Origin: Site-B1 sp963827785
GTDB taxonomy: Bacteria; Bacteroidota; Bacteroidia; Flavobacteriales; Flavobacteriaceae
NCBI GenBank assembly: GCA_963827785.1
Contig: CAWHCT010000031.1
Location: forward strand, 1-34,309
Direction of reading: 5' to 3'
DNA: 34,309 nucleotides
A program made the position numbers and the translations under genes. Below are positions 22,638-31,213 of the stretch, piece by piece (position 1 is the first letter of the stretch; each line of letters begins with the position of its first letter). The notes under the pieces are model-generated. The model was not told the origin of the DNA and searched no databases. It worked only from the letters and a program-made list of their open reading frames with translations.

Positions 22638-25163
22638 TCAATTTTTGATCTTATTCATAACTTTAATGTCTTCATTTCCAATGGATAACATATTGGCGAA
22701 TAATCGGTAAGCTCCGGCAACACCTGCAGGAAATTCTCTAAAAAAGCTCAAACCTGTATATATGTAATACCCTTTGCCATATTGCGCTATTAACAAACTT
22801 CCGTCCTTTGGTGTCTCACCAATATCGTTAATTGAAAGGAGGGGTGTAAATTCTTCAGACCATTTATCAGGAAAATATAAACCACGTTCCTGAACCCAGC
22901 CGTCAAAATCTTTGGAGGTGATCTTGTTAGGATAATTTAATACCGAATGCTGAGGATTTAAAATCCTGACCTCTGCATTTTCATCGGTTACACGATCTCT
23001 GGACAATTCAAGATCATATGGAGCTAATTCATCTACTTTTAATCTGAAATTGGTATTGTATTGCACGATCAAATTGCCCCCACTATTAACATAATCAAAT
23101 AAATATTTTTGCTTAAATTTTAGCTCATCAACTGTATTATAAGCTCGAATCCCGACAACTATAGCATCAAAACGTTGTAAATTTTCGGGACTAATATCTT
23201 CAGGTTTAATGGAGACCACATTATATCCAATTTGCTGCAAACTGGCAGGAACCGTATCGCCTGCACCTTCAATATAGCCAATGTTTTCACCTGCTTTTTT
23301 TAGATCCAGCCTGACCACTTTGCTTTCACTGGGTAATAAGACAGTTTGAAATGGAATATGATCATAATCTATATCTATCAGTTCCTTTGAGTATTCCTTT
23401 TCTCCAACGTATGCAATTGGAGAGATAAGACCTTCACTTTGATTTTTTGGCGGAATAACAGTAAATACAAGAATTTGCTCTTGATCTTTATTAGCTATTG
23501 ATAGTTTTTGTTTCTCGGGATAAACATTCCAATCGTCCGGAGAACATAAAGTCACATAACCTTCAATGGCATCTTTACCTGCTTTTACAGTGACAGGTAT
23601 TTCTTTTTGCTGATCGTTTTCAAAAATGATAACCTTCTCATCAATTTTAACTGATACTTCCGGAATTATTTCGAAAGGTTTATACACTTCACCTTTTACC
23701 GGATCATTCATCTTGTAAACTACTTCTTTAATAAAAGGGATCTTGGTATTTTCAATAATTAGATTAAAAGTCACATTGATATCTTTTTCCTTTTCTGGTT
23801 TTCCAATATCTGCTTTATTCTCTACCTCATACATGCCTAAAGTTCCCTTTTTACTAAGCCAATAGGCGGACGTCATAGGCTGATCTGATTTAAAACTAAT
23901 GGATTCCTCAAACTTATAATCTACGTTTTTAAGCAAGGGAATGTTCTTCTTGATATAAATTTCATTTGGGTTGATAATACTTTCCAGTTGAATGGGTTGG
24001 TTACTTCTGTTTATAACTTCAAGTGATAGTTTGACGTTGTCTTTAATAGTTGCATGACTGGTTTCTGAAACTGCTTCCATATAAAGGCCAGTACAAGCTG
24101 CAATAATGTTTTTTATTTCTTTTGTTTTGATACTTTTCCAGTGCACATCTTTTAGCTTTTGAATTAAAGTATATGCTTTAACCAGATCAGGAACGGATGC
24201 TGAAGGCTTTCTAAAATCGAATTCATCCTGGACCTTTTTTAATATGGCTCCAATTTCATTTCCTCCTTTTACTCGGTTCCATGAGGTGTCAATTCCTTCA
24301 AAAATATTGGTCTTATCCTCCGGCAGATCACCTTTGATCAATTCAATATATTCCAAGGTTTCACCACGAGTTCCTGTATTTCCAAAACCTTGTGATTTGT
24401 GCTGGCTGCGACTTAAAGAAGCAATCTCTGTATTGCTTAATCCCAGAGTGGGATAGAACGCACCAACATCTATTGATAATAGATTGGTTTTATCTGCTTT
24501 GTCAAAGTTCTCCTGGCTTCCATAAAACCACCAAGATGTGTTAAAGAATATTCGTTTTGTCTGCCAGATATTAGTAATGGCAAGTTGATCGGGATATTTA
24601 GTAGCATCATTTGAAATATCAAACGCTTCCAGGCTTAATAAAGCCGAACTCGTATGGTGTCCATGAGTGCTGCCCGGACTTCTATGGTCAAATCTGTTAA
24701 TTATGACGTCTGGTTTGAATTTTCTAATAGCCAAAACAACATCATTTAAAACTTTGTCTTTATCCCATATTTTAAGAGTTTCATCAGGATGTTTTGAATA
24801 GCCAAAATCGATTGCTCTCGTAAACATTTGTTCTCCTCCATCAATCTTTCTGGCGGTTAATAATTCCTGAGTTCGAATGACACCTAATAGTTCTGTAATT
24901 TCCGGACCAACAAGATTTTGACCACCATCACCGCGTGTAATAGATAAGTAGGCAGTTCGGGCCTTTTTTTGATTGGACATGTAGGAGATCAATCTTGTGT
25001 TCTCATCATCAGGATGTGCGGCGACATATAATACAGACCCTAGAAAGTTTAACTTTTTTATAGATTCGTAAATTTCTGCAGAATTTAATTTAGTGGGTTT
25101 TTGAGCAAAGGAAATCGCAGAAATATTAAGAAAGACAAGTAAAAGAATTATTAGTTTACGCAT
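22638..25163 (-). CDS. Large secreted PIG-L (LmbE-like) family deacetylase
   Basis: The protein has 841 residues. Residues 1-21 form a signal peptide (ends SFAQ). Residues about 43-220 are the PIG-L domain with the zinc and catalytic motif AHPDDE (49-54) and the second metal-binding motif HGHH (167-170), plus RGDGGQNLVGPE. Family members de-N-acetylate sugars such as GlcNAc derivatives. The long C-terminal part contains beta-sandwich-like sequence (about 370-600) and, from about 630, a class-I glutamine-amidotransferase/ThuA-like fold without obvious catalytic residues (FDAIVVGIRAYNTVDEL, VNSGGNLIVQYNTN, GKGYYIYTGLSFFREFPAG). It acts in the periplasm or outside. The following symporter and oxidoreductase suggest a shared glycan-use pathway, but a separate promoter lies between them. 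Confidence 0.88.
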   Translation of the reverse strand: MRKLIILLLVFLNISAISFAQKPTKLNSAEIYESIKKLNFLGSVLYVAAHPDDENTRLISYMSNQKKARTAYLSITRGDGGQNLVGPEITELLGVIRTQELLTARKIDGGEQMFTRAIDFGYSKHPDETLKIWDKDKVLNDVVLAIRKFKPDVIINRFDHRSPGSTHGHHTSSALLSLEAFDISNDATKYPDQLAITNIWQTKRIFFNTSWWFYGSQENFDKADKTNLLSIDVGAFYPTLGLSNTEIASLSRSQHKSQGFGNTGTRGETLEYIELIKGDLPEDKTNIFEGIDTSWNRVKGGNEIGAILKKVQDEFDFRKPSASVPDLVKAYTLIQKLKDVHWKSIKTKEIKNIIAACTGLYMEAVSETSHATIKDNVKLSLEVINRSNQPIQLESIINPNEIYIKKNIPLLKNVDYKFEESISFKSDQPMTSAYWLSKKGTLGMYEVENKADIGKPEKEKDINVTFNLIIENTKIPFIKEVVYKMNDPVKGEVYKPFEIIPEVSVKIDEKVIIFENDQQKEIPVTVKAGKDAIEGYVTLCSPDDWNVYPEKQKLSIANKDQEQILVFTVIPPKNQSEGLISPIAYVGEKEYSKELIDIDYDHIPFQTVLLPSESKVVRLDLKKAGENIGYIEGAGDTVPASLQQIGYNVVSIKPEDISPENLQRFDAIVVGIRAYNTVDELKFKQKYLFDYVNSGGNLIVQYNTNFRLKVDELAPYDLELSRDRVTDENAEVRILNPQHSVLNYPNKITSKDFDGWVQERGLYFPDKWSEEFTPLLSINDIGETPKDGSLLIAQYGKGYYIYTGLSFFREFPAGVAGAYRLFANMLSIGNEDIKVMNKIKN

Positions 25164-25200
25164 TTTAGTTTAGATAGCTTAAGTACCAAATATAAAAATA

Positions 25201-25224
25201 AAAACCAGCGAAAATGCTGGTTTT
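25201..25224 (-). terminator. Terminator after corA
   Basis: AAAACCAGC (25201-25209) pairs perfectly with GCTGGTTTT (25216-25224); on the minus strand the hairpin is followed by TATTTTTA. It ends the long operon running from 30637. Confidence 0.85.
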
Positions 25225-25248
25225 AATGTTATTTTAACGAATGTCTTG

Positions 25249-26313
25249 TCAAAGCCACTTCTTTCTTTTGAAGTACCATAACATTCCTAAAAAAATCACG
25301 ATCATTACTAGCCATAAGATGAAATAGCTGTATTTATATTTTAACTCCGGAATATTTTCGAAATTCATTCCATAGATTCCTGCAATAAATGTTAAGGGAA
25401 TAAAAATGGTAGCTATTATTGTCAGTACTTTCATGACCTCATTCATTCTGTTGCTTATTGAGGTCATGTACATATCCATAAGACCCCAGATCATTTCTCT
25501 GTAAATATCAATATTTTCAGAAACCTGAATGATATGATCATAAACATCGCGATAGTAATGTAATGTTTTATCTAAAATTAATTTGTTATCTGTTTTTTCA
25601 ATCCTGTTGATGATCTCTCTTAAAGGGAAAATGACTCGCCTTACTTTGAGCACCTCTCGTTTAAGTTCCTGAATTTGCTGGCTTATTTCATTCTGACTAA
25701 GTCCGGTAAATAAATTATCTTCAAGATCTTCTATTTTATTACCCATGGTCTCAATAATAGTAAAATAATGATCGGTCACCGAATCAATAAGAGCATACAA
25801 CAAATAATCAGAACCCAACCCTCTTATTCTGCCTTTTGCTGTTCTTAGTCTTTCCCTTACGCTATCAAATACATCTCCTTCTGCTTCCTGGAATGTTAAT
25901 ACAAAATTTTCACCAAGGACGAAGCTTACCTGTTCAGATATGACTTCCTCATTGTTGTCATAATAAAGCATTTTAAGCACCACAAAAATGTAGTTTTCAT
26001 ATTCATCAATTTTTGGTCTGCTTGAAATATTTACAATATCCTCTAAAATGAGGGGATGAAGGTCATAATGTTTTCCAATTTTTTCTATCTCTTCTACATG
26101 GCTTAGTCCATTAAAATTCACCCATGTCACCGAATCTGTAGATTTATATTTGAAGACCTCTTCAACATCTTTAATTACTTTTTCCTCGATATTGTTTAGG
26201 TTGTAATCAAAGGATTCTATAAAAAATTTATGGGACTTATCACCAGTGTATATAAGGGTTCCGGGTGACTGACCAATTTTTTTATGATGTTTGGATTTCT
26301 TTCTTTTTCCCAT
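25249..26313 (-). CDS. corA: Magnesium/cobalt transporter CorA
   Basis: The protein has 354 residues, usual for CorA. The N-terminal two thirds is the cytoplasmic funnel (SVTWVNFNGLSHVEEIEKIG, HPLILEDIVNISSRPKIDEY), including a long helix region around 200-280. Two membrane helices lie at the C-terminus, and the selectivity motif GMN is at residues 315-317 (AGIYGMNFE), followed by a basic end (FKRKKWL). It forms a pentameric inner-membrane channel for Mg2+ and Co2+. It is the last gene of the operon, 20 bases after the small MscS-type gene, with the terminator directly behind it. Confidence 0.95.
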   Translation of the reverse strand: MGKRKKSKHHKKIGQSPGTLIYTGDKSHKFFIESFDYNLNNIEEKVIKDVEEVFKYKSTDSVTWVNFNGLSHVEEIEKIGKHYDLHPLILEDIVNISSRPKIDEYENYIFVVLKMLYYDNNEEVISEQVSFVLGENFVLTFQEAEGDVFDSVRERLRTAKGRIRGLGSDYLLYALIDSVTDHYFTIIETMGNKIEDLEDNLFTGLSQNEISQQIQELKREVLKVRRVIFPLREIINRIEKTDNKLILDKTLHYYRDVYDHIIQVSENIDIYREMIWGLMDMYMTSISNRMNEVMKVLTIIATIFIPLTFIAGIYGMNFENIPELKYKYSYFILWLVMIVIFLGMLWYFKRKKWL

Positions 26314-26333
26314 AAATTAAATATACAAAAGTT

Positions 26334-26870
26334 TTAAAGAGCGTCAGTGCCATCATCAATAGCATCTTTTTTAAGCAACGTGACAGCTTTTTGTAAAATT
26401 AGATTATTAGGATAGGTCACCAGATCTCCATTATCCATTCTTAAAAGGATTTGGAAAGCAGTAATGTCTTCAATAATGGCAATAATTGGAAAATCCTTAT
26501 CATGGATCTGAATTTTATCACCCACTTTATAAGGAAAAGCAAAGAACATAATTACTCCTGAAGTAATATTACTAAGTATGGACCAAATAGCAAACAGACC
26601 AATTCCTATGACTGCAAAAACGGAGGAAAAAACTAAGGCTAATTCTTTTGGCTCTGCGCCAAGAATAAAGGATTCTATAAGTGTTGCAATTAAAAATAAA
26701 GTCACTGTCACATATCTTATAATAAGATTGGTCCGTGCTTCATTAATACCACTTTTTCTTCCTATTTTTTTAATTGTGATCTGCAAAATATATCTAAAAA
26801 TTAAAAGAATAATTATTAGAATGGCCGTATAAATTATTTCTGATCTATAGGTATTGAATATGTCATTCAT
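26334..26870 (-). CDS. Short MscS-type mechanosensitive channel protein
   Basis: The protein has 178 residues, shorter than classical MscS (286). Three hydrophobic segments lie at about 12-30, 48-68 and 75-100; the last continues into the pore-lining and beta-domain segment (GIGLFAIWSILSNITSGVIM, then FPYKVGDKIQIHDKDFP). The beta domain with YPNNLILQKAV is present, but the C-terminal alpha/beta domain is missing. A short form with only the core domain is known in the family. It probably releases ions during osmotic shock. It lies 7 bases downstream of maf and 20 bases upstream of corA in the same operon; the second channel at 28411 is full-size. Confidence 0.88.
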   Translation of the reverse strand: MNDIFNTYRSEIIYTAILIIILLIFRYILQITIKKIGRKSGINEARTNLIIRYVTVTLFLIATLIESFILGAEPKELALVFSSVFAVIGIGLFAIWSILSNITSGVIMFFAFPYKVGDKIQIHDKDFPIIAIIEDITAFQILLRMDNGDLVTYPNNLILQKAVTLLKKDAIDDGTDAL

Positions 26871-26877
26871 GTTTTAA

Positions 26878-27465
26878 TCAATTATTAAATTCGCTTAAAG
26901 TTTCATAAACCAAATGTACGGGTAATCCCATAACATTGAAATAAGAACCTTCAATATTTGCAACACCAATTTGTCCTATCCATTCCTGAATTCCGTAAGC
27001 TCCTGCTTTATCCATTGGGCTGAAATTTTTAACATAATACCAGATTTCTTCTTCAGTAAATTTCTTAAAAGTAACTTTGGTGATGCTATTCACTATTTTT
27101 TGTGTTTTAGAGGTCGTGAAACAGACTGAAGTAATGACCTCATGAGTTTGACCACTCATGGATCGTATCATGTTAAACGCATCTTTCTCATCAATAGGTT
27201 TTCCCAATGCCATATCATTGTGCCAGACAATGGTGTCGCTGGTTATAAGAATGTCATTTTCCTTTAATTCCTTTTCAAAAGGCTTTGATTTTAATTGTGC
27301 CAGATAGTCACTAATCTCAGCATGATGAAGATCTTCAGGATAATCTTCTTCAACCGGTTTTAATCTGATTTCAAAATCAATTCCCAGATCTTTGAAAAAT
27401 TCTTGCCTTCTGGGTGATCCCGAAGCTAAAATGATATTGTATTTTTTTAGTTTTTGATTCAGCAT
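26878..27465 (-). CDS. maf: Maf-like nucleoside triphosphate pyrophosphatase
   Basis: The protein has 195 residues, normal for Maf. The N-terminal signature ILASGSPRRQEFFKDLGI (about 12-29) and the later ITSDTIV, GKPIDEKDAF and DKAGAYGIQ match the family, which hydrolyses non-canonical or specific NTPs (dTTP/UTP type) to the monophosphate and limits their misincorporation. It is cytoplasmic. Its start overlaps the stop of the prenyltransferase gene by 1 base, so the two are co-translated. Confidence 0.94.
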   Translation of the reverse strand: MLNQKLKKYNIILASGSPRRQEFFKDLGIDFEIRLKPVEEDYPEDLHHAEISDYLAQLKSKPFEKELKENDILITSDTIVWHNDMALGKPIDEKDAFNMIRSMSGQTHEVITSVCFTTSKTQKIVNSITKVTFKKFTEEEIWYYVKNFSPMDKAGAYGIQEWIGQIGVANIEGSYFNVMGLPVHLVYETLSEFNN

Positions 27466-28379
27466 TAATTTAAAATAATAGGATATAAAAGCATGGACAT
27501 CATACCGAGTAACATAATAAGTTTTAGCAAATTGCTGATTAATTTATAATCCTTTTTGGATTTGGCTTGAAATATTTTGATGGAAACAAAAATCAATGGT
27601 CCTGCAATAAGAAGTAAAAAATATATGACAATAATCGTATGCATATATAAATAGTTTGCCAAATAGTAAATCAGACCAAAAACAGGTAATAATGAAACCA
27701 CAAAAGTTATATTTCTTGCACGTTCTCTGCCAATAAGTATAGGTAAGGTGTTCATACCGGACTTATGATCACCATCGACGTCTTCAATGTCTTTTATCAT
27801 TTCCCGAACCAAATTTATAATGAATGCAAACAAAGCATAATCCAATAAGACTTTAAACATTGTTACTTGACTAGCCTGGTTTTGATTGTCAATCACAGGT
27901 AATAACTCAAAAATTCCAACAATTATTAGACTCAAGGCGACAAGTAGTGAAACGACCAAATTGCCAATAAGAATCATCCTTTTTAAATAACTGGCATAAA
28001 TATACAACAAGGCGGAAATGACAACAAATAAAGCAAAAAAACTGCTTTTTCCAACCAAATGTGAGATGTAAAACCCAATGAGAACACCTGTAAAATTAAA
28101 AAACAAAAACAGACTGTTGGCTTTTCTTTCTGTCACCTTTCGTCCTACTATGACCTTTTCCGGTCTGTTCACCATATCGGTCTCAACATCATAAATATCA
28201 TTGATAATATAACCTGCAGCAGCAATGCAAATTGTAGAAAGAACCAATAGGGAAAAACCAAACCAGTTTAAAGTTATTTCAACACCAAAAGGAATAAATA
28301 GAGCGTACTTAAGCAGTATCTGTACAAAAGCAATTATTAGTAAATTTTTCCACCTGATCAGGTTTAATAAGTTCATCAT
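27465..28379 (-). CDS. UbiA-family prenyltransferase (geranylgeranylglycerol-phosphate geranylgeranyltransferase-like)
   Basis: The protein has 304 residues with about eight hydrophobic segments. The first aspartate-rich motif, NxxxDxxxD, is at residues 60-68 (NDIYDVETD) and is followed by NRPEKVIVG; the second is REMIKDIEDVDGDHKSG. These bind the prenyl diphosphate through magnesium. In Bacteroidota this member is usually annotated as geranylgeranylglycerol-phosphate geranylgeranyltransferase, but the true acceptor is uncertain. It sits in the inner membrane. It is preceded by an MscS gene (31-base gap) and followed by maf with a 1-base overlap. Confidence 0.9.
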   Translation of the reverse strand: MMNLLNLIRWKNLLIIAFVQILLKYALFIPFGVEITLNWFGFSLLVLSTICIAAAGYIINDIYDVETDMVNRPEKVIVGRKVTERKANSLFLFFNFTGVLIGFYISHLVGKSSFFALFVVISALLYIYASYLKRMILIGNLVVSLLVALSLIIVGIFELLPVIDNQNQASQVTMFKVLLDYALFAFIINLVREMIKDIEDVDGDHKSGMNTLPILIGRERARNITFVVSLLPVFGLIYYLANYLYMHTIIVIYFLLLIAGPLIFVSIKIFQAKSKKDYKLISNLLKLIMLLGMMSMLLYPIILN

Positions 28380-28410
28380 TATTTAAGTCTTGCAGGTGAT
28401 TTTAAAGGTT

Positions 28411-29322
28411 CTAATTGTTTTTAGGCTGGATTTTAATTTCAGGTATTTTAATAATTTCTATAGTTGTTGATGCCAAAACAATTTTGTCCTTATGCTTTTT
28501 AATTTCTTCATATATAAGCTGGCTAAGGATATTTTTTGTAATCCGTCTTTTTTTATAATCTACTATATACCTCAAATTAAATTCTATCCAATTATCAGTT
28601 AATTTAACTGATAAGGAAGGGTCAACAATAGCATCTTCAATATAATATTTATCCACCACATGTTGCCATTTGGCTTTTGATTTTGATGTGTATTCAGACA
28701 GTGTTTCTGAAGCTATTTTAATAATTATTGATTTGGTAAGTTCCACATCAGATTCATAATGAATTGGCAAGTTGAATTCATCCCAGATAAAAGGAAAATC
28801 CTTAGAATAGTTATAGATCGGACCTTTAAAAACAAATGCATTACTCAATTTTACAATTCTTCCTGAATAGTTATCGCTGCTTACCCATTGTCCAATTTCC
28901 ATCATAGTAGTATAAACACTATCCACATCAATGACATCTCCTTTAATTCCGTTTATTTCAATTCTATCTCCCGGTTTGTAGACTTTGAGCACAAAAATAT
29001 AGATTGAACCGGCAATACTTAAAATCAATTCCTGCAAAGTAAATGCGATTCCGGCAGAAAATAAACCAATTAAAAGAGTAAAATCCTTGATGTTACCCGT
29101 GAAATATGAAATTGAAAGTATGATGAGTATTAAATATCCGATGAATTCAATACCCTTTTGAGTATTATATCGAACAGAAGTTTCAGGTAAGGTTTTTTTT
29201 AAAATTCTTCTTAAAAGCTGAATTATTATTAAGATAAATACAACAATACATATATATCTTATAATATTAAAAGCCAACGGGTTTTCAACGATCCAATCCT
29301 TAATAAATTTAAATGGTTCCAT
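28411..29322 (-). CDS. MscS-family mechanosensitive ion channel
   Basis: The protein has 303 residues, close to classical MscS. Three membrane helices are visible at about 17-37, 53-72 and 78-110; the third carries LLIGLFSAGIAFTLQELI, the pore helix. The beta domain follows (YKPGDRIEINGIKGDVIDVD, then KLSNAFVFKGPIYNYS), and a soluble alpha/beta domain ends the protein. It opens under membrane tension and protects against osmotic downshock. It is the third gene of the minus-strand operon, 45 bases after the KdsC-like gene. Having two different MscS-type genes in one operon (see 26334) is notable. Confidence 0.92.
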   Translation of the reverse strand: MEPFKFIKDWIVENPLAFNIIRYICIVVFILIIIQLLRRILKKTLPETSVRYNTQKGIEFIGYLILIILSISYFTGNIKDFTLLIGLFSAGIAFTLQELILSIAGSIYIFVLKVYKPGDRIEINGIKGDVIDVDSVYTTMMEIGQWVSSDNYSGRIVKLSNAFVFKGPIYNYSKDFPFIWDEFNLPIHYESDVELTKSIIIKIASETLSEYTSKSKAKWQHVVDKYYIEDAIVDPSLSVKLTDNWIEFNLRYIVDYKKRRITKNILSQLIYEEIKKHKDKIVLASTTIEIIKIPEIKIQPKNN

Positions 29323-29367
29323 ATCGAGATGCTATTGCAAGCATCATTAAAGTTAATTAATTATAAC

Positions 29368-29889
29368 CTATTTAACATCAAAATTTATAGTCCATTTTCC
29401 CTGAACTTTAAGTACCTGCTCAATAATATCCCGAGCACACCCTTTCCCACCTTTTTTATGGGAAACATATTTGGAAATAGCTTTTATTTCGGGCACAGCA
29501 TCCTGAGGTGCACACGGAAGACCTACTAGTTGCATAAGCTTGTAATCAGTCAAGTCGTCTCCCATATAAAGTATGTTATGAGAACTCAGGTTTTTAAGAT
29601 TTTTATATTGATGATAAGTTTCAACTTTATCAGTAACTCCCAGATAGATATCTTTAATTCCCAATCTTTCCAAGCGAACTTTTACACCTTGGTTGGTGCC
29701 TCCAGAAATAATGGCAATATTGAATCCTTGTTTAATGGCAATCTTGATAGCCATACCATCTTTACTGTTCATCACTCTCATTAAGTCACCTGAGCTTAGT
29801 ACAATCAATTGATCTTCAGCTAACACACCGTCCACGTCAAAAATAAAGGTGGTGATATCACTTAAATATTCTTTATAATTTTTGGTCAT
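29368..29889 (-). CDS. kdsC: KdsC-like HAD phosphatase (3-deoxy-D-manno-octulosonate 8-phosphate phosphatase)
   Basis: The protein has 173 residues, the size of the capless KdsC subfamily. Motif I is FDVDGVLAED (nucleophile Asp18, Asp20), motif II is the serine in IISGGTNQG, and motif III is GDDLTDYKLM. The C-terminal GGKGCARDIIEQVL is the family's tail that closes the neighbouring active site in the tetramer. It dephosphorylates KDO-8-phosphate in lipopolysaccharide biosynthesis; related members act on KDN or other sugar acids, so the substrate is likely but not certain. It overlaps the end of the DUF2520 gene by 17 bases. Confidence 0.88.
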   Translation of the reverse strand: MTKNYKEYLSDITTFIFDVDGVLAEDQLIVLSSGDLMRVMNSKDGMAIKIAIKQGFNIAIISGGTNQGVKVRLERLGIKDIYLGVTDKVETYHQYKNLKNLSSHNILYMGDDLTDYKLMQLVGLPCAPQDAVPEIKAISKYVSHKKGGKGCARDIIEQVLKVQGKWTINFDVK

Positions 29890-30637
29890 GTGTATTCTGG
29901 ATTGCTTTTGTTAACAGTTCGTATATTTCTTTATGCTGCTCGTCCTGTAAAAGTTTGAGATGTTTTTTAATTGTCTTTTTATCATGTCGCAGGGCAGGTC
30001 CTGTTTGTGCTCTGTAAGGAGATAAGGTTTCGATTTTCTTGGCGGTTTCTTTAATTAGAGGTTTTAAGATATTAAAATCAACACTGGTAGATTCGGTTAT
30101 TTCATGCGCAATTCTATATAATTGATTTACAAAATTGTTCACAAAAACAGCCGCCAGATGCAAGGAACTGCGCTGTTCACTGTTAATTTTATAATAAGGA
30201 CTTCCAACACCTTCACACAGCTTTTTTAAAATATCAAAATTAGATTTGTTTTCTACTTCCAGACAAAACGGGACATTTGAAAAATCAATTTCCACATCTT
30301 TACTAAAGGTTTGCAGCGGATAAAACACACCTCGGTCATTTTTTTTGTCCAACTGATGCAGTGTCATAGCACCGGATGTGTGGACCACAATTCGTCCTTC
30401 AAATTTAAGTTTACTTGAAAGATCATGAATTGCATCATCACTTACAGCAAGAATATAGATATCAGCTTCATGAAGATCGTCGAGATCATTTGTGATCTCC
30501 ACGGCTTGTTTATATTGCTCAATAGATTCTAAATTCCTGCTATACCATTGTTTAACCTCAATATCATCAGCTTCTTTAAAAGCTTTAAACAAATGAAAGC
30601 CTACATTTCCGGCACCTAAAATAATTACAGAAATCAT
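29873..30637 (-). CDS. Rossmann-like and DUF2520 domain-containing protein
   Basis: The protein has 254 residues. The N-terminal dinucleotide-binding motif is IILGAGNVGFHLF (about 5-17). The central part (VHTSGAMTLHQL, FYPLQTFSKD) and the C-terminal helical domain (LHLAAVFVNNFVNQLY, SPYRAQTGPALRHDKKTIKK) are the DUF2520 pattern. It resembles F420-dependent NADP reductases and ketopantoate-reductase-like folds, but the reaction is unknown. It is the first gene of a seven-gene operon. The 117-base region to the divergent globin gene must hold both promoters; no clear consensus pair was found there. Confidence 0.92.
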   Translation of the reverse strand: MISVIILGAGNVGFHLFKAFKEADDIEVKQWYSRNLESIEQYKQAVEITNDLDDLHEADIYILAVSDDAIHDLSSKLKFEGRIVVHTSGAMTLHQLDKKNDRGVFYPLQTFSKDVEIDFSNVPFCLEVENKSNFDILKKLCEGVGSPYYKINSEQRSSLHLAAVFVNNFVNQLYRIAHEITESTSVDFNILKPLIKETAKKIETLSPYRAQTGPALRHDKKTIKKHLKLLQDEQHKEIYELLTKAIQNTHDQKL

Positions 30638-30754
30638 ATTGCTAAAATACTAAGAATTACCTTTTATAAATTAGGTTTAATAAATTGTTTTCTGTCAGAT
30701 TTTATTATTGCCTGCCTAAATATTTGATACCTTGGTGAATTATATTCAAAAATT

Positions 30755-31150
30755 ATGCAAAAACCTGATATTAAAACAAGATCGGATATTCATTTATTGG
30801 TTTCATCTTTTTATGAAAAAATTAAAAAGGATGAATTATTGGGACCTTTTTTTAATGGAAAAATTACTGACTGGGATGAGCATATAAACCACCTGACGGA
30901 TTTTTGGGAATCTAGTTTATTTTTAAAAACAAGATTTACCGGTGATCCTTTACAAAAACATATTGATGTTGACAATGAAAACGATAATACCATAACAGAA
31001 ATGCATTTTGGTATCTGGCTAAATCTTTGGTATCTGACCATCAATGAATTATTTGAAGGAGATTTTGCGGAAAATGCCAAAAGAAGGGCCCGAAAAATGG
31101 GAACTTTTATTTATTTAAAAATTTTTGAGGCTCGTAATCAAAAGGAATGA
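30755..31150 (+). CDS. Group III truncated haemoglobin
   Basis: The protein has 131 residues. The pattern VSSFYEKIKKDELLGPFF, then HINHLTDFWESSLF and MHFGIWLNLWYLTI (the histidine in MHF being the proximal haem ligand) fits group III truncated globins. They bind haem with oxygen or nitric oxide chemistry; a role in redox stress or NO handling is likely but unproven. It is cytoplasmic. It precedes the cytochrome c maturation gene by 63 bases; a good -7 box between them suggests a separate promoter, although the functions (haem) fit. Confidence 0.93.
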   Translation: MQKPDIKTRSDIHLLVSSFYEKIKKDELLGPFFNGKITDWDEHINHLTDFWESSLFLKTRFTGDPLQKHIDVDNENDNTITEMHFGIWLNLWYLTINELFEGDFAENAKRRARKMGTFIYLKIFEARNQKE

Positions 31151-31182
31151 TTTTTTAACAGTTTTATAAAAACTAAAATTCT

Positions 31183-31190
31183 TAAATTTG
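31183..31190 (+). promoter_or_regulatory. Candidate -7 box before the cytochrome c maturation gene
   Basis: TAAATTTG matches TAnnTTTG exactly, 23 bases before the ATG at 31214. No convincing TTTG lies at the right distance upstream; an AGTTTT-ATA-AAAACT inverted repeat occupies that place. Confidence 0.35.
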
Positions 31191-31213
31191 CGCCACCTAA
31201 CATTGCTAATGCT

